A program made the translations under genes and the position numbers. The notes beneath the pieces were generated by a model that was not told the DNA's origin, ran no database searches, and worked only from the letters and a program-made list of their open reading frames with translations. A stretch of 64,000 bases of DNA, from contig JAURHD010000006.1 of NCBI GenBank assembly GCA_030833445.1, positions 1 through 64,000 of the forward strand, written 5' to 3'. Origin of the DNA: Cephaloticoccus sp. GTDB lineage: Bacteria; Verrucomicrobiota; Verrucomicrobiia; Opitutales; Opitutaceae. This document shows, piece after piece, positions 17,021-25,445 of this stretch (the stretch's first letter is position 1; each line of letters starts with the position of its first letter).

Positions 17021-17529
17021 AAGCCAACCCTTCCGTCACTCTCGAACTAGTTAAGAAATGCTGTCGCGCGCTCGATGACAAAAAAGCCGGCGACATGCGG
17101 GTGCTCGATGTGCGCGAGCAATCGTCCATCACCGACTTCCTGATTGTCGCCACCGGCACTTCGGAACCGCACCTGCGCGCCTTGCGGATCGAGGCCGAGA
17201 AGGTCTTGGACGCCGCCGGGGCCCACATTGTCGGCATGGATGGCCAGCGTGATAGTGGTTGGGTCGTGATCGATGCCTTCGACCTGATGCTGCACATGTT
17301 TTTGGAGGAATCGCGGCAGAACTACCGGCTCGAAAATCTCTGGAAGGACGCGACCGAGCTCAAATTGGCCGATTTGCTGGCTGAGCCCAAAGCGGCACCA
17401 ACCAAGAAGGCGGTGGTGAAAAAGGCTCCCGCCAAGAAAAAGGTGGCCGTCAAAAAGAAGCCGGCCGTGGCCAAGAAGCCTGCGGCCAAAAAGGCTGTGG
17501 TGAAGAAAACGGCGGCCAAGAAAAAATAA
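17017..17529 (+). CDS. rsfS: Ribosome silencing factor RsfS with a histone-H1-like tail
   Basis: Residues 1-118 are a complete RsfS/Iojap domain (VREQSSITDFLIVATGTSEPHLRALRIEAE; GWVVIDAFDLMLHMF; NYRLENLW), which binds ribosomal protein uL14 and blocks subunit joining. Residues from about 127 to 170 are almost only Lys, Ala, Val and Pro in AAKK/VKK-type repeats, like bacterial histone H1-type tails. The usual family length is about 105-130 aa, so the tail is an addition. The tail is translated in frame to TAA at 17527-17529. ATG 17017 overlaps the nadD stop (ATGA). Confidence 0.93.
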   Translation: MKANPSVTLELVKKCCRALDDKKAGDMRVLDVREQSSITDFLIVATGTSEPHLRALRIEAEKVLDAAGAHIVGMDGQRDSGWVVIDAFDLMLHMFLEESRQNYRLENLWKDATELKLADLLAEPKAAPTKKAVVKKAPAKKKVAVKKKPAVAKKPAAKKAVVKKTAAKKK

Positions 17530-17574
17530 GTCGGATTGGACGGCCCAGAGGTCCGGGCCGACCTATTGCCTATT

Positions 17575-18654
17575 TCAGAACGCGTAGCCGATGGAGCTGG
17601 TGATGCGCTGGTCAGTGCGCGACTCCTTGTCGAAGATCGCGTTGTCGTATTCGTATTCGTAGCGCAGGTTGAGTGATATCCGCTCACTCATCTTGCCTTG
17701 GAGCGAGCTGTTGAATCGCACCCGGTAATTCTCGAGTTGGTCGGTGAGCTTGCTGGCTGCGATGTTGGAATTGATCGAGCGCGCCCGGTCGTTGGGGGAA
17801 TAAAGCGCACTGAAGGCCTGGGTGACGGTCAGGCGGCCGTTGATCTTGTAGGCGTAGTCCTGGAAGATTTCGCCGAGGAAATTGACCCCGGGCTCGATGC
17901 CTTCGGCGTCGCGGTATTGCAAGGTCACGCCCGCACCGACGGTGGCCTTGTGTTGTTCACTTTGCAGGATCTGGTAACCCATGCTGCCGTTTTGCTCGAG
18001 GTTCAGGTTGATATTGGTCACGGCGTCGCGGGCGTAGCTGCTCAGGCTCTGGGCAAAGACCTTTTTAGAGATATCATGGCGCCAACGGTAGCTTACGTCC
18101 CGCCGGTCACTGGACACCTTGCCGTTGCTCTCGCCATACAGGTAGCGGGCGACCGCCCGGTAATTGTCCACCCCGTCCTTGAGTTCGGCCTCGAAACGCA
18201 AAGAGTTATTCAGCACCTCGGATCGACCTGATTGGCTGAGAAAGCCGAACTCGATCTTCCCCTTCCAGCGAGTTTCCGGAGGTGGAACCGGCAATGCGGG
18301 GGCTTCCGCCAACTGCTTGGCTGGTTTGGCTGGAGCTCTGGGTTTGGCATTTTTGCTGGTTTGAGGTGGTGGGAGGCCGGTCAGGCTCTCGACTGGGGTA
18401 TCCGGCGAGTCGATTACCGCTGCATCGGCCTCATCGACCACAAAATCGCCAAACATCGCTGATCTGAAGTGAATTTTGCCCTCGGCCCGCAAAATGACGG
18501 TTCCGGTTACGCGATCGCCATTACTCAAGTGTAGTTGGGAAGCTTGGGCGGATATGATTGATGATAAATATAATGCAATCAATAAGATGCATATATATTG
18601 GATGTGGCATTTACGGTTTAATGCGGCTGAGAACGGGATAATTTTCCGAGACAT
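17575..18654 (-). CDS. DUF481 outer-membrane protein
   Basis: Starting at ATG 18654 gives 359 aa with a hydrophobic export signal (about residues 20-40, ending AQAS). A small beta module (LHLSNGDRVTGTVILRAEGKI) and a proline/alanine linker lead to a C-terminal beta-barrel of about 220 residues rich in alternating aromatic residues, ending in Phe (ITSSIGYAF), as outer-membrane barrels do. This is the DUF481/YdiY salt-induced family of unknown function. It is convergent with rsfS and has no operon partner. Confidence 0.8.
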   Translation of the reverse strand: MSRKIIPFSAALNRKCHIQYICILLIALYLSSIISAQASQLHLSNGDRVTGTVILRAEGKIHFRSAMFGDFVVDEADAAVIDSPDTPVESLTGLPPPQTSKNAKPRAPAKPAKQLAEAPALPVPPPETRWKGKIEFGFLSQSGRSEVLNNSLRFEAELKDGVDNYRAVARYLYGESNGKVSSDRRDVSYRWRHDISKKVFAQSLSSYARDAVTNINLNLEQNGSMGYQILQSEQHKATVGAGVTLQYRDAEGIEPGVNFLGEIFQDYAYKINGRLTVTQAFSALYSPNDRARSINSNIAASKLTDQLENYRVRFNSSLQGKMSERISLNLRYEYEYDNAIFDKESRTDQRITSSIGYAF

Positions 18655-18854
18655 TTGAATGGCTTTATCCACCTGAACCAAGGGTCCGGTGATTGCGAAT
18701 GTAAATCATGGTTTTTACTAACTTTCCGCGGTTTGACGGCAGATTCACTCCGGGGTTTCACACCATTTTGACCTTGTCCAGAATAGCCTAATGCCATTCT
18801 CTTTCACAACTGCTCGCTTTTGAGCATCGTTAATAATCCTCATAAATCATCCAC

Positions 18855-19208
<354 letters not shown>

Positions 19209-19234
19209 GCCTGATTTCGCTTACGTTTCTTTCG

Positions 19235-19266
19235 AAAGCCGTCCATGTGAATGGACGGCTTTTTTT
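19235..19266 (+). terminator. Rho-independent terminator of the pilin gene
   Basis: A perfect 12-bp stem (19235-19246 with 19251-19262; AAAGCCGTCCAT) with a GTGA loop is followed by T-residues to 19266. Confidence 0.92.
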
Positions 19267-19271
19267 ATTCC

Positions 19272-21146
19272 ATGATAACTAGCATGATCAGAGATCGTCG
19301 CCTGTGGTTGTTCGGGCTTTGTGGTTTGCTGGCCTTTGTCATCGCCCGTTGGGCCATTCCAACCGGATCGGCGGTGGCGGTGGTGGTCAAATGCGGTTAC
19401 TGGGTGATGCTGCTTAATGCGGTCTTGTTTGGTTGGGCGCTCTGGCGACTGCTGCGCGCCGAATCAGTCACATGGCGACCGGGTAAACGAGATCTCTGGG
19501 CACTGATACTTGTTTTGGCGGTAGGGAGCATGTGGCAGGCCCATGAAGAGCGGGGTTTCAAGATATTGGCGGATGAGGTGCTTCTGCTCGGGACCTCCAT
19601 GGATCTACACTACGAACGTGAGCCAACGTATCCCATACGGGCCACTGATGTGCAGGGCCCTTTTCAGGTGCTGCAGGGGGTCTTGGACAAACGCCCATTC
19701 TTTTTCCCTTTTCTGGTTTCACTGGTCCATGATCTAACGGGTTACCGCCCGACAAACCCGTTCTATGTCAATGTCGTCCTCGGGTTCATTTTCTTGGGTC
19801 TGATCTATGTCATTGCCACCAAGATTTCCGGGACGCGCTGGGCCGGCAGTCTGGCGGTGCTGCTGTTCGGCGGATTGCCACTCATGGCGCAGCAGGCCGC
19901 GGGCGGTGGGTTCGAATTGCTCAACCTGGTCATGCTCCTGGCGGTGCTTTGGTTGGCCTGTCGGTATGCGGAACGCCCCGATACGGCATCGATGACTGCG
20001 TTGTGTTTGGCCGTCGTCCTCCTCGCGCAAACCCGTTACGAATCAGCGCTGTTTATCCTCCCAGTAGGTGGGCTGGTGATCTGGGGGTGGACCCGATTAG
20101 GCAAAATTATTCTGCCCGGATCGGTCTGGCTGACGCCGTTATTTCTGATGCCCTACGTATTGCAGAACCGACAATTTGATACCAACTCCAGTTTGTGGGA
20201 ATTGGCCGGGCAGGGTAGTGGGGCCACTACACCCTTTTCCCTTTCCTATCTCCCGGATAACCTCGGTCATGCGCTGGCGTTTTTCTTCGATACCTCGGGC
20301 CACCAACCCAATTCAATATTCTTTGCGGTCGTGGGCTTGGTCGCGCTGCCACTTTTTGGGATTTGGATGATGCGGATTTTGCGCTCCGCCCGGGAGAACT
20401 CGCCTACGGATGTCGCGGTGGCGGTCTTTGGGCTGGGTTTGCTCGCGGTGAACTTGCTCTTCATGGCCTATTTCTGGGGTCAGTTTGATCATCCTGTGAT
20501 CCGCCGTCTGAGCCTGTCACTTCACCTCGGCATGGTGTTGGCCATCTGTATCGTGATTTCACGCTGGGTGCGCTGGCGGCCGGTCTGGTCGGTCGCTTGT
20601 GCCGCGACCGTGATTGCCCTGTTTGTGCAGGGACTCCCGGCCATGGCCAAGCGGTCTTATGAAAGAGACTATACGCCGGGGGTCGAGATGGCATGGCGCG
20701 CCGATTTTATGAGCCGACAGTCGGAGAATGATTTCCTTTTCATCGATCAGGACTCGGTGTTCTGGATTACCCAGCATGTTGCCGCGACGCCGATCAAACA
20801 GGCCCAGTTGCGGCGGGAGGGTCTGGCCTATCATCTGCGCAATCACAGTTTTTCGGCCATGTATGTTTTTCAGCGATTCACCGTCGATGAAGCGACCGGC
20901 CGACTGACGATCGATCCGGAGGATGATCTGGGGCCGGGGTTTGTTTTTCAGCCGGTGGAAGATCGTCGCATTGCCACCTTGTTGATCGGCCGAATCAGTA
21001 AAATTACGGCGATCGAAGATGAAGCGGGTCAAATAAGTCGCGCGGTGGATTTTGTGGAACTAGCGACTGAACCTCCACTCACCAGTGAGCAGTTGGACAA
21101 GGCCAAGGCGCAATATCTGGAGAACTGGATCAAGCAATTGCCCTGA
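19272..21146 (+). CDS. GT-C membrane glycosyltransferase (PMT/ArnT-like), paralogue 1
   Basis: A 624-aa protein with about 11 transmembrane segments followed by a periplasmic tail of about 150 residues. The first large periplasmic loop carries the acidic pair expected for the catalytic base of GT39/GT83-type enzymes (ILADEVLLLGT). These enzymes move a sugar from a lipid-phosphate donor to a periplasmic acceptor. Start ATG 19272 (MITSMIRDRR) is chosen because the earlier ATG at 19251 lies in the pilin terminator. It shares many motifs with the next gene (LDKRPFFF, LVHDLTG, LLNLVMLLAV, AQTRYES, LWEL), so the two are paralogues. It starts a four-gene run with 2-base or overlapping junctions. Confidence 0.75.
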   Translation: MITSMIRDRRLWLFGLCGLLAFVIARWAIPTGSAVAVVVKCGYWVMLLNAVLFGWALWRLLRAESVTWRPGKRDLWALILVLAVGSMWQAHEERGFKILADEVLLLGTSMDLHYEREPTYPIRATDVQGPFQVLQGVLDKRPFFFPFLVSLVHDLTGYRPTNPFYVNVVLGFIFLGLIYVIATKISGTRWAGSLAVLLFGGLPLMAQQAAGGGFELLNLVMLLAVLWLACRYAERPDTASMTALCLAVVLLAQTRYESALFILPVGGLVIWGWTRLGKIILPGSVWLTPLFLMPYVLQNRQFDTNSSLWELAGQGSGATTPFSLSYLPDNLGHALAFFFDTSGHQPNSIFFAVVGLVALPLFGIWMMRILRSARENSPTDVAVAVFGLGLLAVNLLFMAYFWGQFDHPVIRRLSLSLHLGMVLAICIVISRWVRWRPVWSVACAATVIALFVQGLPAMAKRSYERDYTPGVEMAWRADFMSRQSENDFLFIDQDSVFWITQHVAATPIKQAQLRREGLAYHLRNHSFSAMYVFQRFTVDEATGRLTIDPEDDLGPGFVFQPVEDRRIATLLIGRISKITAIEDEAGQISRAVDFVELATEPPLTSEQLDKAKAQYLENWIKQLP

Positions 21147-21148
21147 CC

Positions 21149-22978
21149 ATGGGTGAATCTCCAGAAGCCAATCGGCCACCCTCTGGCCGCCTTGTTCCCG
21201 GGCGTCTTCCGGTCAGGTTGATTTTGTTCGGGGTGGTGGCATTACTCGCGGCGGCCGCCGGTTTTTTGGTCTTCAGTGTAAACGAAGCCCGTATCTTCGT
21301 GCAGCGCTTCGGATATTACACCATCGCCGGCACCTCTGTCTGGGCCGTGCTGGCTTGGGCCCGTATCTATCCCGACTGGCGGCGCAGTTGGGATAAATTA
21401 ACCCGACGCGAAATTTGGTCCGCCGTCGGAATCATCCTCGGGCTTACCTTGGTGGCGGTTATCACGGTGCCCTACACCTACAAGGTGCTTTACGACGAGT
21501 TTGTGCTGCAGGCTACTGCTTGGAGCATACATCAGGCCCGCATTGTGGGTGCGATGGTGCGGGGTTATGATATTGGCGGCGTGTTCACGACCCTGCAGAC
21601 CTACCTCGATAAGCGGCCGTTATTCTTCACCTATTTGGTTTCCCTGCTGCACGATCTGACCGGTCCTCGCACGGCCAATGCCTTTATCCTAAACACGGCG
21701 TTGATGCCGGTCGCGCTGGGCATGGTGTATCTTTTTGCCCGGCGATTAGTGTCACATCTTGCCGCGCTGGCTGCCGTCGTAGCCTTTGGGGCCTTTTCGC
21801 AGTTGGCACAAAACGCCACCGGTTCGGGAATGGAAATGCTCAATCTGGTCATGCTCTTGGGGGTGATGCATCTGGGCGCTTGGTATCTGGAAGAGCCCGA
21901 TGATGCACGTTTGAGCGCGTTTCTCTTGGGCACGATCCTTTTGGCGCAAACGCGTTATGAGTCGGGGCTCTACGTCGCGCCGGCGGCGTTGATCGTGTTG
22001 GAAGGGTGGCGTCGCCGCGGACGAATGATCCTGCCGGTGGCCGCAATGTTAGCCCCCGCTCTCCTCATCCCTTACGCCCTGCACAACACCTACCTCTCGG
22101 GTTCGCCACTCTTGTGGGAACTGCGCGAGGGTGAAGCCACCCGTTTCAGTCCGGTTTATCTGACCGACAATCTGATACATGCCTTCCGCTTTTTCTTCAG
22201 CTTCACGGGCAAGTTGACGAATTCGTGGTGGCTGGGTCTGGCCGGTCTGCCGGCGTTTGGCTGGGCATTGTGGACGGCCTGCCGCCATGCGAAACGTTGG
22301 CGTCAAATCACCGCCAGCCAGATGAGTCTGGTCATCTTCGGCGCGGCGATTGCCGCCAACCTCGGTTTGTTGATGTTCTATTACTGGGGTCAGTTGGATG
22401 ACTCGATTGTCTCGCGCTTGAGTCTGCCGTTTTCCGCCTTGTGTGCCCTTTGCATAGCTTGGGCCATCATGCGATTTCCTGCCATCTGGCAAAATCGAGC
22501 CGCGCAATTTGCCGTGGGTGGCGCCCTGTTATCCTATCTGACTTCCGGACTACTCGCGAACGGGACGCATTGGAGTTTGAATCTGCAAGCCCGCGAGATT
22601 GCCTGGGAATTGGCAGTTGTGCAGCAACAACCACCGCAGCCCCGGTTGATCCTGACCAATAAATCCGCGCTCATCTGGCTGACCAACGAGATCTCATCGA
22701 TTCAGATTGTGCGAGCCCGTCAGCGCACAGAAGCCATTCGGTATCATCTGAGGCAACACACTTTTGGCGAGGTTCTGGTAATGCAAAACTATCGACCGGT
22801 TGGACCGGATGGAGGCTTCCAACTGGATCCATTGGATCGTCTGCCGGACAACTTTGTGCTGGAGCCAGTTCTCGAACGTCGTTTCGGCACGCACATCGCC
22901 CGGATCAGCCGGGTAAAGGAATTGCAGCCCAACCCCGTCACGGCCTTGTCCGAGGATAGCCCCCTGCCACCGTCATGA
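21149..22978 (+). CDS. GT-C membrane glycosyltransferase (PMT/ArnT-like), paralogue 2
   Basis: A 609-aa integral membrane protein with the same layout as the preceding gene. Shared motifs run in the same order: VLYDEFVLQAT with the putative catalytic Asp-Glu, LDKRPLFFTYLVSLLHDLTG, MLNLVMLLGV, AQTRYESGLYV, LLWELREGE and RYHLRQHTF. The two must come from a duplication, since diverged. The ATG is 2 bases after the previous stop, and its own stop overlaps the next ATG (ATGA). Donor and acceptor are unknown. Confidence 0.75.
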   Translation: MGESPEANRPPSGRLVPGRLPVRLILFGVVALLAAAAGFLVFSVNEARIFVQRFGYYTIAGTSVWAVLAWARIYPDWRRSWDKLTRREIWSAVGIILGLTLVAVITVPYTYKVLYDEFVLQATAWSIHQARIVGAMVRGYDIGGVFTTLQTYLDKRPLFFTYLVSLLHDLTGPRTANAFILNTALMPVALGMVYLFARRLVSHLAALAAVVAFGAFSQLAQNATGSGMEMLNLVMLLGVMHLGAWYLEEPDDARLSAFLLGTILLAQTRYESGLYVAPAALIVLEGWRRRGRMILPVAAMLAPALLIPYALHNTYLSGSPLLWELREGEATRFSPVYLTDNLIHAFRFFFSFTGKLTNSWWLGLAGLPAFGWALWTACRHAKRWRQITASQMSLVIFGAAIAANLGLLMFYYWGQLDDSIVSRLSLPFSALCALCIAWAIMRFPAIWQNRAAQFAVGGALLSYLTSGLLANGTHWSLNLQAREIAWELAVVQQQPPQPRLILTNKSALIWLTNEISSIQIVRARQRTEAIRYHLRQHTFGEVLVMQNYRPVGPDGGFQLDPLDRLPDNFVLEPVLERRFGTHIARISRVKELQPNPVTALSEDSPLPPS

Positions 22979-24219
22979 CACTGGCACCGGTTGCATCCGC
23001 GTCGCGCTACCGCCTCATTTTTTTGGCTGTGCTAATGGCTGTTTATGGTGGGTTGGCCATCTGGCCTGATATAATGACCGTGTTCGGAGTCGGCAAACTG
23101 GACATCTGGTTTCGTGACACGCATGCGATGCTGGCCGCCAGTGATTCCGCCCAGGCAGGCTATGACCCCTTCGTGAAAAATCCTTACGACCTGTCCCATG
23201 AACGGCACATCTACTCGGATTGGTGGTATCTGCTGGGGCGGATGGGCTTGGACCGCGATGATTACCTTTGGGTTGGATTCGGAGTAGTGCTGGCATTTTG
23301 GTTGGCGGTCGTGGCGGTGCTACCACTGCATACCCGCCGGGATTTGTGGTGGTCATTGGCGTTGTGTCTTTCACCGCCGTTTTGGCTGGCGGTGAACCGG
23401 GCCAATCCGGACCTGCTGGCGTTTGCGCTTTTGACTCTGACCGTGCCGTTGCTGATGCACCACCGTCTAGGGATGCGATTACTATCGCCTTGGCCAGTGG
23501 CATTGGCCACGGGACTTAAATATTTCCCTATTCTTGGTGGAATCATCCTGCTACGGCCGAGTGGTTCGCGACGGGAAAATTGGCTCCGCGCCGGTGTCAT
23601 TCTGGTTCTTGGCGGTTTACTGGTCTGGTCGCTTTGGGATGACGTGCAAAACTACCTCGACGTCTCGTGGGTCGCGCACGGTCAATTTATTTTTGGGGCG
23701 ATGGCAACCCCGGCGAATTATGGCTGGGTCATGGACTCATGGTTGATGTTGGGCCGCGTGACGGGAATTGGGCTGGTGGTGATATGCGTGGTCCTGCCTT
23801 CGACGATTCGCCCGGTCGATATCCGCGAGGTGGAAATGAGCCGACTCTATGCGCTGATGGGGGCGGCCTTGCTGGCGGGTAATTTCTTTCTGACCATCGG
23901 CTATTTTTACAAGGTCGTGTTTGCCGTCTGGTTGCTACCTGCCTGCTTCGATTTGCAACAGCAGCAAGATCCGCTCGCAAAGCAGGCGAAATGGTTCCTA
24001 GGCGCTCTCATCGCGATGGTATGGTTGGAACCGATCATGCGGGCCAGTGATGTTTTCTGGGCGGATGCGGTCGAACAAAGCGGGTTGGTGGCGGTGCGTC
24101 GTGGAACCGCGGTGATGGCTAACGTGCTGGGCTGGGTGGCCATGGTTCCTGCGGTCAGAATCATGGGGGGTTATTTGCGGCAATTTTGGTCACGGCCAGC
24201 GGAAGGAGCATTGCCATGA
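22975..24219 (+). CDS. GT87-like (DUF2029) membrane glycosyltransferase
   Basis: A 414-aa protein with about 10 transmembrane segments. The early periplasmic loop DTHAMLAASDSAQAGYDPFV with the motif GxDP-x3-NPxD recalls GT87/PimE-type mannosyltransferases that use polyprenyl-phosphate sugars. The motif NRANPDLLAF and the patch ATGLKYFPILGG also fit the family. It starts inside the previous stop (ATGA) and overlaps the next gene, so all four genes are coupled. It is a relative of the next gene. Confidence 0.65.
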   Translation: MTLAPVASASRYRLIFLAVLMAVYGGLAIWPDIMTVFGVGKLDIWFRDTHAMLAASDSAQAGYDPFVKNPYDLSHERHIYSDWWYLLGRMGLDRDDYLWVGFGVVLAFWLAVVAVLPLHTRRDLWWSLALCLSPPFWLAVNRANPDLLAFALLTLTVPLLMHHRLGMRLLSPWPVALATGLKYFPILGGIILLRPSGSRRENWLRAGVILVLGGLLVWSLWDDVQNYLDVSWVAHGQFIFGAMATPANYGWVMDSWLMLGRVTGIGLVVICVVLPSTIRPVDIREVEMSRLYALMGAALLAGNFFLTIGYFYKVVFAVWLLPACFDLQQQQDPLAKQAKWFLGALIAMVWLEPIMRASDVFWADAVEQSGLVAVRRGTAVMANVLGWVAMVPAVRIMGGYLRQFWSRPAEGALP

Positions 24220-25445
24220 ACTTGGTGTCCGATGGCAGGCGGTGGGTGGGGTGCTGGTCGCTCCTAACCGCAGGTCTGGTGCTGGTGATCTTTACGGGTG
24301 GAATTGTTTTTCCAGCCGTTTTTCACTTGATCGGAATTAACCCGCTCAAGCCGATTTTCTCTGATCTGATCGCGATCCTCGCGGCCGGTGAGGCTCATAT
24401 CAGTGGGATGGATCCCTATGCGCACAATCCCTTGGATCCATTCAACCGGCCCCATGTATATGGACCTTGGTGGCTGGTGGTCGGTAATCTGGGTTTGGTG
24501 CGGGCGGATGCGTGGTGGCTTGGTTTGTTATTGGCCGGGACATTTCTGTTTGCCGCCGTAAAGGTGCTCTCGCCCTCGAGTCGGGCGGGGTGGTTGATGG
24601 CGGTCGCACTCTTGGTATCGCCACCGGTCATGCTGGCACTGGAGCGCGGCAATAACGACTTGGTGATCTTTATTCTCCTGGTGGCAGCGGTTTGGGCGGC
24701 AACGAGAAAAACGATCACCGGGTCATTCGTTGGCGGTGGCTTGGTGGTGTTGGCCGCGGCGTTGAAACTATATCCCTTGGCGGTGTTGCCGGCCATGGCC
24801 AGCCGGGCTACTTCACGAGTGCGTGCACTTGGATTTGTAGGACTGACCTTACAGGCCTGTCTCGTGGTCGTGGCCGGATCATGGACAGTCTATCAAAAGG
24901 TCATGGCCATGGCTCCGGAGCCCATGACGATATTCGGATATGGCGCGAAATTGACCTACTATGTCTTGCTGACGATTCCGGATCAGCGTGTGTGGTTTTT
25001 ATTGGGCGGAGCGCCTACGCTGCTGGCGATCCTGTGGACATGCTGGCTCTGGCGCCGAAACTACTGGGATATTTTGCCCGTCACCGGGTTTACGGCCGGA
25101 GTTTATTTGGCGGGAGCCCTGTCGTGGAGTCTGTGCTACGTGAGCACGATAAATTTCCCCTACCGGATGATCCTGCTGCTCTTACCGGCCCGACTTTGGC
25201 TAAAATGTGCCGATGCCATTCCGGTGCGCTGGCAGTGGAGTATGGCGGTGCTGTTGGTCTGGACTCCGTGTTTCAAGGAGCACCTGCTGGTGTTGAGTCC
25301 GGATGAAAGCAGCTTTACCGGATCGTTTGCCACTTGGATGGTGCTGGGCGCAGAGCATGCCCTCGCGCTGGGGCTCACGGTTAGTCTCGGCTTGGTGATG
25401 CTCGGCTGGTTATGGCGCCGATTCTGCCCGCCCACCGGCATCTAA
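24216..25445 (+). CDS. GT87-like (DUF2029) membrane glycosyltransferase, second copy
   Basis: Start ATG 24216 overlaps the previous stop and has a good Shine-Dalgarno (GGAAGGA at about 24201). The 409-aa product has about 10 transmembrane segments and the same loop pattern as its upstream neighbour (SDLIAILAAGEAHISGMDPYAHNPLD; LERGNNDLVIF; LAAALKLYPLAVLP). It looks like a second duplicate pair after the two GT-C proteins. Its TAA is directly followed by the stop of the convergent gene, with no base between. Confidence 0.65.
   Translation: MNLVSDGRRWVGCWSLLTAGLVLVIFTGGIVFPAVFHLIGINPLKPIFSDLIAILAAGEAHISGMDPYAHNPLDPFNRPHVYGPWWLVVGNLGLVRADAWWLGLLLAGTFLFAAVKVLSPSSRAGWLMAVALLVSPPVMLALERGNNDLVIFILLVAAVWAATRKTITGSFVGGGLVVLAAALKLYPLAVLPAMASRATSRVRALGFVGLTLQACLVVVAGSWTVYQKVMAMAPEPMTIFGYGAKLTYYVLLTIPDQRVWFLLGGAPTLLAILWTCWLWRRNYWDILPVTGFTAGVYLAGALSWSLCYVSTINFPYRMILLLLPARLWLKCADAIPVRWQWSMAVLLVWTPCFKEHLLVLSPDESSFTGSFATWMVLGAEHALALGLTVSLGLVMLGWLWRRFCPPTGI

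Noticed and set aside
17537-17568. Hairpin CGGCCC/GGGCCG after rsfS as a terminator
   Set aside because: The stem is short and no T-run follows on either strand.
18721-18854. Promoter for the pilin gene (TTGACC at 18768 with TAATGC at 18789)
   Set aside because: The spacing of 15 bases is short and the boxes are weak, so I do not list it as a feature.
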